Part shown: positions 8,622 through 14,614 of the stretch, one piece after another
How the letters are laid out: each line of letters starts with the position of its first letter
How positions within the stretch are numbered: the first letter of the stretch is position 1
From: Flavobacterium sedimenticola
GTDB taxonomy: Bacteria; Bacteroidota; Bacteroidia; Flavobacteriales; Flavobacteriaceae
Reading direction: 5' to 3'
NCBI RefSeq assembly: GCF_030053345.1
Contig: NZ_JASGBP010000001.1
Coordinates: 620,001-684,000, forward strand
Length of the DNA stretch: 64,000 nt
Program-made: the position numbers and the translations under genes
Notes under the pieces: model-generated
The model's input: only the letters and a program-made list of their open reading frames with translations
What the model was told of the DNA's origin: nothing
Databases searched by the model: none

Positions 8622-9146
8622 CTAAGAGTTTTTGATATGGAACTCACATCCGCAATCCGGACAGATGACTTCGATTGTATCCGCTACACCGCTGCCAACA
8701 CCTAAACCTTTTCCGGCTCTGTCAATGTCTTCCGGTGTAATCGCATCCGTATTAAAAGACGGTGTTAGATTTGGATTATAATCGGCCGCAGGAATGTCCA
8801 AACCAAATTCTGCTAACGGTTCGTTAAACCAATCCTTTGAAAGTATTTCCCAATCCCACTCCCCAAAAGAGGCGTTATCTTTTATGACGAATTCACGCTG
8901 TTTTTCTTCAGACCAGTCTACTTTGATGACCGGAACCGTTATCCATCCGGCTTCTTGCATCGCTTTAAGTCGCATATTACCGCCCAAGACTTTATTTTCC
9001 TGATTGATAATAAGCGGCCGTGCTTTTGCCATTTCCGGAAAGTCTTGCAATGATTTTACCAAACTTAAAAATTTGGCTTCTTTGATGTATCGAGGGTTTT
9101 CTTCGTTTGCGATAACTTCCTCAATTTTGAGATATTGTACTTTCAT
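8622..9146 (-). CDS. ParB-like nuclease-domain protein with C-terminal Cys motif
   Basis: A 174-residue protein with a ParB-type N-terminal domain (residues about 1-100). It has the entry strand around IANEENPR, a VLGGNMRL motif near residue 53 and a KDNASFGEWDW segment near 90 typical of phage ParB-like proteins beside terminases or methyltransferases. A short CPDCGC motif near the C-terminus may bind metal but has too few ligands for a full zinc ribbon. It is the first gene of the leftward block and lies behind a palindromic operator at 9225-9241. Confidence 0.8.
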   Translation of the reverse strand: MKVQYLKIEEVIANEENPRYIKEAKFLSLVKSLQDFPEMAKARPLIINQENKVLGGNMRLKAMQEAGWITVPVIKVDWSEEKQREFVIKDNASFGEWDWEILSKDWFNEPLAEFGLDIPAADYNPNLTPSFNTDAITPEDIDRAGKGLGVGSGVADTIEVICPDCGCEFHIKNS

Positions 9147-9219
9147 AGGTGCATTTCAAAAAGGTTTTTATAAACAATTACGGCAAGAAACTTTATCGTG
9201 TGAACGACGTTGATTGACA

Positions 9220-9241
9220 CAAATGTAATACAAAATATTAC
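9220..9241 (-). promoter_or_regulatory. 17-bp palindromic operator with overlapping -7 motif, copy 1
   Basis: Positions 9225-9241 read GTAATACAAAATATTAC, a perfect inverted repeat of GTAATA/TATTAC around 5 bp. A Bacteroidota -7 motif TACATTTG on the minus strand (9220-9227) overlaps its edge, so a bound protein would block or position polymerase for the ParB / PP-loop / methyltransferase / terminase genes. The same 17-mer occurs at 9778-9794 and 14118-14134. Confidence 0.55.
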
Positions 9242-9248
9242 AGAATAA

Positions 9249-9276
9249 AAAAAGCTACTCGATTGAATAGCTTTTT
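9249..9276 (-). terminator. Rho-independent terminator after the exported-protein gene
   Basis: A 9-bp stem (AAAAAGCTA / TAGCTTTTT) with a 10-nt loop. The A/T arms give a U-run on either strand. It lies just past the stop of the minus-strand gene at 9300 and directly upstream of the palindromic promoter region for 8622-9146, so it separates two transcription units. Confidence 0.65.
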
Positions 9277-9299
9277 AACATGAAGAAAATTATTTTACT

Positions 9300-9734
9300 T
9301 TACCTGACGGGTTTGTTTCTGACTATAACGGGAGTAACGACCTTTACCGATTGTGTTCCGGTTGGGACGATTTCCAGCCTATAGTATTTGTAAGATGATG
9401 GTGTAACAATCCACGATGTGCTCTGTGTTGCTGTATTAGTTACCGTGTAAGAGCTTCCGATATCATTATAGCTTGTTCCGTTTACGGACCCCTGGAGCTT
9501 GACTGTTGCCGCTGCTGTTCCTGATATCTTTGTGAATGTTGGTTGTACTACTACGATATCATTATAGCCATCGATGATAGCATATTGATACATTGTAGTT
9601 GCATTGGTGATTGTGTCCGTGACAGCATGGTTAACAGTTGACTTGAAGTTTCCTGCGCCGTTGACAATCCGGAAAGTTTGTGCGTTCGTGACGGATAGTA
9701 CCATCAGTAAACAGATTGCAAAGATTTTTTTCAT
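9300..9734 (-). CDS. Exported phage protein of unknown function (144 aa)
   Basis: A 144-residue protein with a clear signal peptide (MKKIFAICLLMVLSVTNAQ, cleavage near residue 19). The mature part is Thr/Val/Ser-rich and probably beta-rich, without cysteines or a known motif. It is a single-gene unit with its own promoter and operator region upstream (9770-9794) and a terminator downstream. Export suggests either a cell-envelope role during infection, such as lysis or superinfection exclusion, or a virion decoration protein. The function is not shown. Confidence 0.75.
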   Translation of the reverse strand: MKKIFAICLLMVLSVTNAQTFRIVNGAGNFKSTVNHAVTDTITNATTMYQYAIIDGYNDIVVVQPTFTKISGTAAATVKLQGSVNGTSYNDIGSSYTVTNTATQSTSWIVTPSSYKYYRLEIVPTGTQSVKVVTPVIVRNKPVR

Positions 9735-9769
9735 TGTGAATAGTTTTATAATTACGTTATCGTTGAATT

Positions 9770-9796
9770 CAAAGATAGTAATATTTTGTATTACAA
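9770..9796 (-). promoter_or_regulatory. Promoter with 17-bp palindromic operator, copy 2
   Basis: On the minus strand a -7 motif TATCTTTG (9770-9777) lies below TTG (9794-9796). The 16-nt spacer is shorter than the usual 19-20. The palindrome GTAATA-N5-TATTAC (9778-9794) fills this spacer, an ideal place for repression. The promoter drives the exported-protein gene starting at 9734. Confidence 0.6.
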
Positions 9797-9904
9797 ATAT
9801 GTTAGGGAAACATGATTACCCTTTCGGCGATGTTTTACTTTTTTTGTTAATAACTAAAATTGATTGGAAGTTTAATAAGAATTAACTTTGAAACAAACAA
9901 AAAA

Positions 9905-9923
9905 GCCGAGGGGTAAACTCGGC
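9905..9923. other. Short hairpin in the 9.7-10.2 kb gene-free stretch
   Basis: GCCGAG / CTCGGC form a 6-bp stem with a 7-nt loop, preceded by an A-run. Read on the minus strand, that A-run is a U-run, so this may be a weak terminator for leftward transcripts. The gene-free stretch 9735-10226 otherwise holds the promoter/operator at 9770-9796 and the candidate small RNA described separately. No coding frame is seen in it. Confidence 0.4.
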
Positions 9924-9972
9924 AATTTATTGATAAATGTTTTTTTCTTTGTTAAAGAAAATTAAGTTAGAT

Positions 9973-10088
9973 TTTACCTTTCTGAGGATAAGAATCAATA
10001 AGTAACTTAGTTTTTTTGGAGAGGTGTAACGGGATGTTAAACGCTCCGCCGGTTTTTAGACCCATCTGTTGGCGCAGGTGGGTTTTTT
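9973..10088 (+). ncRNA. Candidate small RNA with strong terminator
   Basis: In a 490-bp stretch without genes, the plus strand has TTG at 9949-9951, then 23 nt, then TACCTTTC (9975-9982), close to the TAnnTTTG consensus. About 100 nt downstream is a strong intrinsic terminator (stem ACCCATCTG / CAGGTGGGT at 10060-10083, then six T). The middle is GC-rich compared with its flanks. No start codon with a reasonable frame is seen. It runs opposite to the phage lytic genes. Candidate only, exact start uncertain. Confidence 0.35.
10060..10088 (+). terminator. Rho-independent terminator
   Basis: A 9-bp stem (ACCCATCTG with CAGGTGGGT, one G-U pair) and a 6-nt loop are followed by TTTTTT on the plus strand. 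No plus-strand protein gene precedes it, which is why a small RNA is suggested upstream. Confidence 0.7.
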
Positions 10089-10224
10089 GTTATTGCAAAT
10101 ATAGTGCACTTATCAAATAAAAAAAACATTTTTGTTATTTTTTTGAATTACTAAAATCCTTCCTAATTTTCGCGTTTTGTCCCGATGGGGAATTTAAGTT
10201 GTAAAAAATATTCTGTTAGCAACC

Positions 10225-10234
10225 GGTTATAAGA
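10225..10234 (-). other. attC R''-like remnant at the last cassette end
   Basis: Read on the minus strand, GTCTTATAAC includes the stop codon of the 90-aa gene. It is the exact reverse complement of GTTATAAGAC at the start of the same cassette (10509-10518), as expected for the R'' and R' boxes of one circular cassette. No L''/L' arms follow, so the site looks truncated or recombined into phage backbone. A nearby GCTAAC lies at 10215-10220. Confidence 0.45.
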
Positions 10235-10499
10235 CAGTCGTGGAAATTGCGTCATCGACTGGATGCTTGTTTAAACCCGCTTTTTCCATTTCCCGGAATA
10301 GCTTAACGAAAGCATCTTTAACACGTGGATAATTTTTTGCAAATCCACCACTCATAGCCATTCTGTAATTAATTGATTTGAAGACTTCCAATTCATCTTT
10401 AGGATATTCGATAAGGTTTAGATAATAATCACCATTACCCCCAAAATCCATATAAAAATGAACATCCCTGATATCGCAATCATCTGTTTTTAGCGCCAT
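10227..10499 (-). CDS. Cassette gene C: uncharacterised 90-aa protein
   Basis: A 90-residue soluble protein, acidic at the N-terminus (MALKTDDCDIRDVHFYMDF), with no recognised motif. Its start lies 18 nt after the G/TT boundary of an attC-like site, and its stop codon lies inside an R''-like box, both typical of integron gene cassettes. It reads in the same direction as the surrounding phage genes and has no obvious promoter of its own. Function unknown. Confidence 0.65.
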   Translation of the reverse strand: MALKTDDCDIRDVHFYMDFGGNGDYYLNLIEYPKDELEVFKSINYRMAMSGGFAKNYPRVKDAFVKLFREMEKAGLNKHPVDDAISTTVL

Positions 10500-10508
10500 A
10501 ATTCGACC

Positions 10509-10644
10509 GTCTTATAACCGCCGCTAAAAGAAATTGCTGGCGTGCGGTTGGTTGAACATTTATTTTTCACGAAGTATTTTTATCGTAGCGGAGAGAACTC
10601 GTTCCGCTTGCACCGCAACTTCGTTTAGCGGTCACTCGTTAGCC
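10509..10644 (-). other. attC-like recombination site 3 (cassette boundary)
   Basis: An imperfect palindrome of 136 bp. Outer boxes are GGCTAAC (10638-10644 on the minus strand) and GTTATAAG (starting at 10518). Inner arms at 10610-10631 and 10521-10545 pair over about 20 nt with two small bulges. The central loop has about 64 nt. It shares TAACGAGTGAC and GCGGTTATAAG with site 1. These are the R''-L''-L'-R' parts of an integron attC site. The crossover G/TT would lie at 10518/10517. Confidence 0.7.
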
Positions 10645-10650
10645 GCTAAC

Positions 10651-10956
10651 CTAAGACACGTGCTTAACAACCCCATTTTCATCAGGATTTCCCCATTTTC
10701 TTTTTTTGTTGATTTCAAATTTTTCCTGAATGGCATTGCAAATGTCTTGGTATGTCATACCATCGGCAGCAGCCGCGCCAAAAAGAAGAAAAAAGCAGTC
10801 TGCAAACTCTAATCTTTTATCAATACCATCAATGGCAACATCAACAGCAAGTTCCTCGATTTCTTCTTTTAGGTGTTCGATTTTAGAAAATGCTGTTGCT
10901 TGACCGAAAGTTTCTTTTTGCCAAGCAATAATCTCGTTAAATTGTTGTTCTTTCAT
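10651..10956 (-). CDS. Cassette gene B2: DUF550/MazG-like nucleotide pyrophosphohydrolase
   Basis: A 101-residue protein. An acidic EEIEELAVD helix (residues about 31-39) and an EFADCFFLLFGAA helix (about 50-62) match the metal-binding EExxE and ExxD pattern of all-alpha NTP pyrophosphohydrolases. The C-terminal KKRKWGNPDENG resembles the DUF550 phage group. Such enzymes hydrolyse dNTPs and may adjust nucleotide pools or counter nucleotide-based defence. It follows gene B1 by 8 nt with no attC between them, so both belong to one cassette. Confidence 0.7.
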   Translation of the reverse strand: MKEQQFNEIIAWQKETFGQATAFSKIEHLKEEIEELAVDVAIDGIDKRLEFADCFFLLFGAAAADGMTYQDICNAIQEKFEINKKRKWGNPDENGVVKHVS

Positions 10957-10964
10957 TTTATCTT

Positions 10965-11252
10965 TTATTTTAAAGATTCAAGTCTGTCTATTTCTGCAGC
11001 AATCAAGGCTCCGGCGATTATTAACCTTTCTTTATAACTCTTTTTGCACAGTCTTTCAAACCATTCAACATCCCAATTTACAGGGATAAAACAAGACCTT
11101 ATTTCGGGCATCAATAGGGTTTCTGCGGCTTGAATAAGCTGCCGGTTATCATACCATTCAGGATGATTTGCATGGTGTTCACCCGTAAAACCATGTTTTT
11201 CAATTTGCTTTTGTCTCTCATCCGATATTAATTCAATTCCTGATTTTTTCAT
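10965..11252 (-). CDS. Cassette gene B1: conserved phage-type protein (95 aa)
   Basis: A 95-residue protein with an N-terminal ISDERQKQIEKHGFTGEHH block followed by a helical C-terminal half with LIIAGALIAAEIDRL. I have seen similar N-terminal blocks in small proteins of many phages, often beside nucleotide-metabolism genes, but no function is established. It is the first gene of a two-gene cassette. The leader of 45 nt after the G/TT boundary is AT-rich. Confidence 0.7.
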   Translation of the reverse strand: MKKSGIELISDERQKQIEKHGFTGEHHANHPEWYDNRQLIQAAETLLMPEIRSCFIPVNWDVEWFERLCKKSYKERLIIAGALIAAEIDRLESLK

Positions 11253-11290
11253 AATTATTATTTATAAAAGTTAATATTTAATTGTTACGA

Positions 11291-11451
11291 CCGATAACCT
11301 CAGGCTATGGTCAATTGCTACTTTGTTTTTTATTTTTCAGCTTCGCTGTGGCTTCTTTTTTTCAGTCGCTTTCATGCTTTCCGCAATTTCAAGTAAACTT
11401 GAATTGCTCTCGCATACGCAACTGCACATAGCCTGCCTCCCGTTATAAGCC
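11291..11451 (-). other. attC-like recombination site 2 (cassette boundary)
   Basis: Outer boxes are GGCTTATAAC (11442-11451, minus strand) and GTTATCGG (11291-11298). Inner arms CAGGCTATG and CATAGCCTG pair perfectly, with further pairing towards the loop (GCAGTTGC with GCAATTGA). Spacers on the two sides differ in length, as in real attC sites. In the circular form of cassette A, GGCTTATAAC would face GTTATAAGCC, its exact reverse complement. The loop is long (about 100 nt) and holds a second hairpin (11383-11406) and a 30-codon frame. Confidence 0.7.
11337..11429 (-). CDS. Possible 30-aa microprotein inside attC-like site 2
   Basis: An ATG in the L'' arm opens a 30-codon frame starting MCSCVCE, with three cysteines in the first six residues and a Lys-rich tail, ending at TGA. 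It lies wholly inside the long loop of the attC-like site. A chance frame of this length is quite possible. It is listed because of the unusual composition and position. Confidence 0.2.
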   Translation of the reverse strand: MCSCVCESNSSLLEIAESMKATEKKKPQRS

Positions 11452-11772
11452 ATTAGCAGACCGAGACCTTGAAAGACTTCCGTTAATGATTCCATACAGG
11501 TACGCTAAGACGACTTCTTTACTTCCGCTGCCGGAAGCTTGTTGCCTCGCTTGATATGGTTCTCGGTCAGGATTGCAATCGTGAAATATTGAAAATACCT
11601 GTTTTAGCTTTGGTTTTCTGAATAATCTTTGTTCCTCAATCCATTCACTTTGCCTTATCATTAGGCTTTTATCATGCTCTAATGCTTCTTGAAAAATTTT
11701 ATTGACATCGTGGTCAATCACTTTTTTCATTTCAACTCGGTCTGTTTTGTCTATGTAAATGTAAAGTCCCAT
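11443..11772 (-). CDS. Cassette gene A: uncharacterised 109-aa protein
   Basis: A 109-residue protein with no recognised motif. The N-terminus (MGLYIYIDKTDRVEMKK) is followed by a charged helical middle and a Ser/Arg/Gly-rich C-terminus. Its start is 16 nt after the cassette boundary of site 1, and its stop codon lies inside the R'' box of site 2. The compact fit between boundaries (11298-11788, 491 bp) is that of a classic single-gene integron cassette. Function unknown. Confidence 0.65.
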   Translation of the reverse strand: MGLYIYIDKTDRVEMKKVIDHDVNKIFQEALEHDKSLMIRQSEWIEEQRLFRKPKLKQVFSIFHDCNPDREPYQARQQASGSGSKEVVLAYLYGIINGSLSRSRSANGL

Positions 11773-11779
11773 ATTCTAA

Positions 11780-11870
11780 GGCTTATAACCGCGGTTTGGC
11801 GAAACCGCAGATGTTAATATTTATTTTCACTTTTTTTTTGGCGGCTTCGCCAAGCCGTCACTCGTTACTC
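11780..11870 (-). other. attC-like recombination site 1 (cassette boundary)
   Basis: The most regular of the three sites, 91 bp long. Outer boxes are GAGTAAC (11864-11870) and GTTATAAGCC (11780-11789). The 18-nt inner arms (11841-11858 and 11791-11808) pair with only two or three non-Watson-Crick positions and contain a GGCGAA core. The loop is A-rich. The stop codon of the upstream gene is part of R''. Crossover would fall between G11789 and T11788 on the minus strand. Confidence 0.75.
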
Positions 11871-12089
11871 AAATCTCAATTCGTTTAATATCATAACCCA
11901 CCATGCTAAAAGCATGAATAGGTTGAAAAAAACGATTAAGCAGATAACTTTGATTTTTCGCTTCGATTTATTTCTTAGGTAGTCCTCAACCATGTTTAGC
12001 TCACGCCATTCGTTAAAGGCGCCGTAATTAATCACGCAGGTTACAAGTAGCATAACCAAAGTGATGCCTATAAATGATAATGTGTCCAT
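11865..12089 (-). CDS. Small two-helix membrane protein (74 aa)
   Basis: A 74-residue protein with two hydrophobic helices (residues about 4-24 and 49-69) flanking a basic loop containing NKSKRKIK. It is therefore predicted to be an inner-membrane hairpin with the loop in the cytoplasm. It begins one base after the PcfJ stop, so it is expressed from that operon. Its 3' end lies in attC-like site 1, but no matching boundary is seen upstream, so it may be backbone rather than a cassette. Function unknown. Confidence 0.6.
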   Translation of the reverse strand: MDTLSFIGITLVMLLVTCVINYGAFNEWRELNMVEDYLRNKSKRKIKVICLIVFFNLFMLLAWWVMILNELRFE

Positions 12090-12090
12090 A

Positions 12091-13392
12091 TTATGCTGAT
12101 TGTTTTAGAGGTTTGCTTTTTCTGTATTGGGATGCCTTTCGAATTGCTGGAATGCTTTTCTTCATCAATTCAAGTATTCTATCATGATGCTTGCTGTTGT
12201 CATTATGAATTCCTCTTGCCTGAACTATGCTCCATGTGATCATCTCAATTTCTATTGTTTCTGTCCTTACTCCATTTATCCGGGCAGATAAAAGGAGTGA
12301 ATTCGTTTTCAAATGATAGTTGTTCGTGAATACACAATGCTTTAGCTCTTTACCCTCTTGCTTGAACTCATCAACGTTTTGCAGCGGCTTAATACTTAGG
12401 TCTCCATCAATAAACTCAAGAGATAAAAACCTGCTCATTCTTTTGATATAGTTCTCATTCTGCTTTTGTAAGTCCTGAATCTTTTCCTGCTCTCTTTGAA
12501 TTCTTCTCTTTTCAACATAGCGATCATGCTCTGCTTTTAGGTTCTCCGGGCAAATGTATTTTGGACTATGAATGTCCTTCCCAAAACCACGAAGTAAATC
12601 CAAGTAGTCATACCATATACCAGGGTCATTAATTTGGTAACCTTGGCGCATTGCTATTTTGATTTGCGGCCAATATGAATAATATTTATTATCCTTGTGA
12701 ACAGCATGTTGCAAAAGTTCTTTTTGCTTTGTTTTGAGAAGTGTTTCTATCTTAGAACAGCTTTGTATCTTACGCATCAAAACTCTGTAATCACATTCAT
12801 GGTCAAAGCAATCTAGTGTATACTTTTGGAATATTGGAATAAACTCAGCTCGAGGGAAATTGTAGTCTGAAGCAAATATGTCGTAATCATTGCTTCTCCA
12901 ACCGCTGTTATTGATGTATCTGACCTCATAAGTTCCATGAAAGCCATCACCGTACCGGCAAGCAAGCTGACCAACGATAACTCTTTTTCCCTTTTCATAA
13001 TCTGTCCATTCCTCAAATAATCTATGAGTTGAGTATACCGGCTTCTTTTTCTTTGACATGTTCTTCCAACATGAAAAATATCTGATAACCTGAAACCGAT
13101 CTACCACTTGAGCATGTCCGTAAGTAATAATTCTCACCGCTTGACCACCGTTTTCAGTCTTAATCTTTTTCAGATTCTTTTTGCACGATGGACACTCTAC
13201 TCCTACAAGTTCTTCCTGCCATAGCTGATTAGGTTTCCATTGGTGATTACACTCCAAACAGATTAAGTTCTTGTAATGGGTAGTGTAGTAAAACTCATGC
13301 TTGGATATCATGTAAGGCTCATGCTCATTTATGCTGAGAAGTTTTTGATGCAAATTCCAAACCTCTTGCTGTAATTTAGTTTTTGGCTTCAT
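12091..13392 (-). CDS. PcfJ-like protein
   Basis: A 433-residue protein. The N-terminal part holds a zinc-ribbon-like set of cysteines (CLEC near residue 47 and CPSC near 67). The C-terminal 120 residues match the PcfJ domain, with EGKELKHCVFTNNY near 350 and a VQARGIHND motif near 400. PcfJ was named on the conjugative plasmid pCF10, and phage and mobile-element members are common. The exact role is unknown. It lies two bases downstream of the PcfK-like gene, the usual pairing. Confidence 0.85.
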   Translation of the reverse strand: MKPKTKLQQEVWNLHQKLLSINEHEPYMISKHEFYYTTHYKNLICLECNHQWKPNQLWQEELVGVECPSCKKNLKKIKTENGGQAVRIITYGHAQVVDRFQVIRYFSCWKNMSKKKKPVYSTHRLFEEWTDYEKGKRVIVGQLACRYGDGFHGTYEVRYINNSGWRSNDYDIFASDYNFPRAEFIPIFQKYTLDCFDHECDYRVLMRKIQSCSKIETLLKTKQKELLQHAVHKDNKYYSYWPQIKIAMRQGYQINDPGIWYDYLDLLRGFGKDIHSPKYICPENLKAEHDRYVEKRRIQREQEKIQDLQKQNENYIKRMSRFLSLEFIDGDLSIKPLQNVDEFKQEGKELKHCVFTNNYHLKTNSLLLSARINGVRTETIEIEMITWSIVQARGIHNDNSKHHDRILELMKKSIPAIRKASQYRKSKPLKQSA

Positions 13393-13394
13393 AA

Positions 13395-13907
13395 CTAAAA
13401 CAGTGATGGTTGAACTTCTTCCGGTTTTTGTTCTTTCGCTTCCGCTTTCTTTTTTGATTTCATCTTCTCCAGTGCTTCGGATATGGCCAACTTCTTAGCT
13501 TCTTCTTTTGCCTCTGCAATTTCTTCAGGAGTAAGCGAAATGGTTTTTTTAAGTTCTTCTTTTACTTCAGGGATGTATTTATCCTTTTCGGCTTTAAAAG
13601 CCATTTCTTTAGCTTTTACCTTTTCATCATCGGTTAGTTCAACTGCTCGGTTAATAATAACCTTTCCGGAAATAGGAGAGATATTTTTTATATCATCCTC
13701 ATCGTAATAGTGGACCGCCCAACCGAATACTTCTTCGTCGGTATAACCGGAAAAGCCTCCCTCTTTGGCGCATTTCATGACATAGTTGCAGCACTCGTCA
13801 ATGTTCTTGTTTTCTTTTTTGTAATTGGCCGCGAAGAGTTCGTCTTGTGCAGCTCTGTTGTCAAGATAGTTCTTGATTGTTTCTTTGAAAGCATCTGATG
13901 TTTTCAT
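13395..13907 (-). CDS. PcfK-like protein
   Basis: A 170-residue protein. The N-terminal half has CNYVMKCAKEGG and GYTDEEVFGWAVHYYDED, characteristic of the PcfK-like family. The C-terminal half is a Lys/Glu-rich charged helix probably forming a coiled coil. It is followed by pcfJ in the same direction, as in plasmids and other mobile elements of Bacteroidota. The family is linked to mobile elements but has no defined biochemistry. Confidence 0.85.
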   Translation of the reverse strand: MKTSDAFKETIKNYLDNRAAQDELFAANYKKENKNIDECCNYVMKCAKEGGFSGYTDEEVFGWAVHYYDEDDIKNISPISGKVIINRAVELTDDEKVKAKEMAFKAEKDKYIPEVKEELKKTISLTPEEIAEAKEEAKKLAISEALEKMKSKKKAEAKEQKPEEVQPSLF

Positions 13908-13924
13908 ACTTGCTCGGGTTTTAA

Positions 13925-14113
13925 TTATTGATTTTGATTAAACGCTTGTTGTTTCTTTTGGAGCATTTGGACCGATATCCGTTTCTCCTTAACCAGCTGA
14001 CCGATTTTATTTTCGATGAGGTCTCGCTGTGCTCTTGATAGTTTGCTTTTCTTGTTGATTATGAGGATGTACTCGTCAATCAATTGCCATTGGGTCATTT
14101 TTAATTTTATCAT
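13925..14113 (-). CDS. Small uncharacterised phage protein (62 aa)
   Basis: A 62-residue helical protein rich in Lys and Gln (MIKLKMTQWQLIDEYILIINKK at its start) with an Asn/Gln tail. It begins just downstream of the third copy of the 17-bp palindrome (14118-14134), so it may be the first gene of a separately controlled pcfK-pcfJ unit. An ATG four codons downstream (MTQWQL) is another possible start. No family recognised. Confidence 0.5.
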   Translation of the reverse strand: MIKLKMTQWQLIDEYILIINKKSKLSRAQRDLIENKIGQLVKEKRISVQMLQKKQQAFNQNQ

Positions 14114-14117
14114 ATTG

Positions 14118-14134
14118 GTAATATTTTGTATTAC
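14118..14134. promoter_or_regulatory. 17-bp palindromic operator, copy 3
   Basis: GTAATATTTTGTATTAC, identical to the copies at 9225 and 9778. It overlaps the stop codon of the endonuclease-like gene and lies 4 bp before the 62-aa gene. Unlike the other two copies, no clear TAnnTTTG motif lies beside it, so it may mark a weaker promoter or an internal control point of the leftward operon. Confidence 0.5.
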
Positions 14135-14613
14135 AATTTACTAAAAAAAAGCTCTATATCCTGAGCCAAATCGGAATAATTAACCGCGGTGTATCGCAAT
14201 ATTTTCCATCCGTTTATTGTCGCAAGGTTATACTTCTTACAGTCTTTAACATAGCCTTTGATAGTGGTATGTCCTGACTTTTCAGAGAACAGTCCCTCGT
14301 ACTCTATGGCCAGCTTTACGCTTGGTATTGCCCAATCAAATCGATAACCTTTAACTTCATCAAAACGATGCTCTTTTACATACTCCGGAATGATGCCGTG
14401 TTGATAGAATGACTTGAGCATAAACTCGATGGCGTTCTTCTCAACTGATATCTTTTCTACCTTCAACGGAATTGCAGCATTAGTTATCTTTTTATTTTTT
14501 GATATTGATTCTAAAGGATTTTTAAAAACCGGATTGGTTTTAATTTGCTCTATTATAGCCATTCCTTTCTTCTCAAGAGCCTTTAAATCATTATCGCTCC
14601 AACGCTTTGCCAT
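14131..14613 (-). CDS. Vsr/DUF559-like endonuclease-fold protein
   Basis: A 160-residue protein. The C-terminal half has the order RFDWAIP, LAIEYEG, then NGWKILRYTA. This resembles the D...ExE/K...RFT pattern of very-short-patch-repair or DUF559-type PD-(D/E)XK endonucleases, which in phages often act as structure-specific nucleases or resolvases. I chose the ATG at 14613, one base after the previous stop. An ATG at 14640 would overlap the upstream gene by 26 nt. Confidence 0.65.
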   Translation of the reverse strand: MAKRWSDNDLKALEKKGMAIIEQIKTNPVFKNPLESISKNKKITNAAIPLKVEKISVEKNAIEFMLKSFYQHGIIPEYVKEHRFDEVKGYRFDWAIPSVKLAIEYEGLFSEKSGHTTIKGYVKDCKKYNLATINGWKILRYTAVNYSDLAQDIELFFSKL

Positions 14614-14614
14614 A

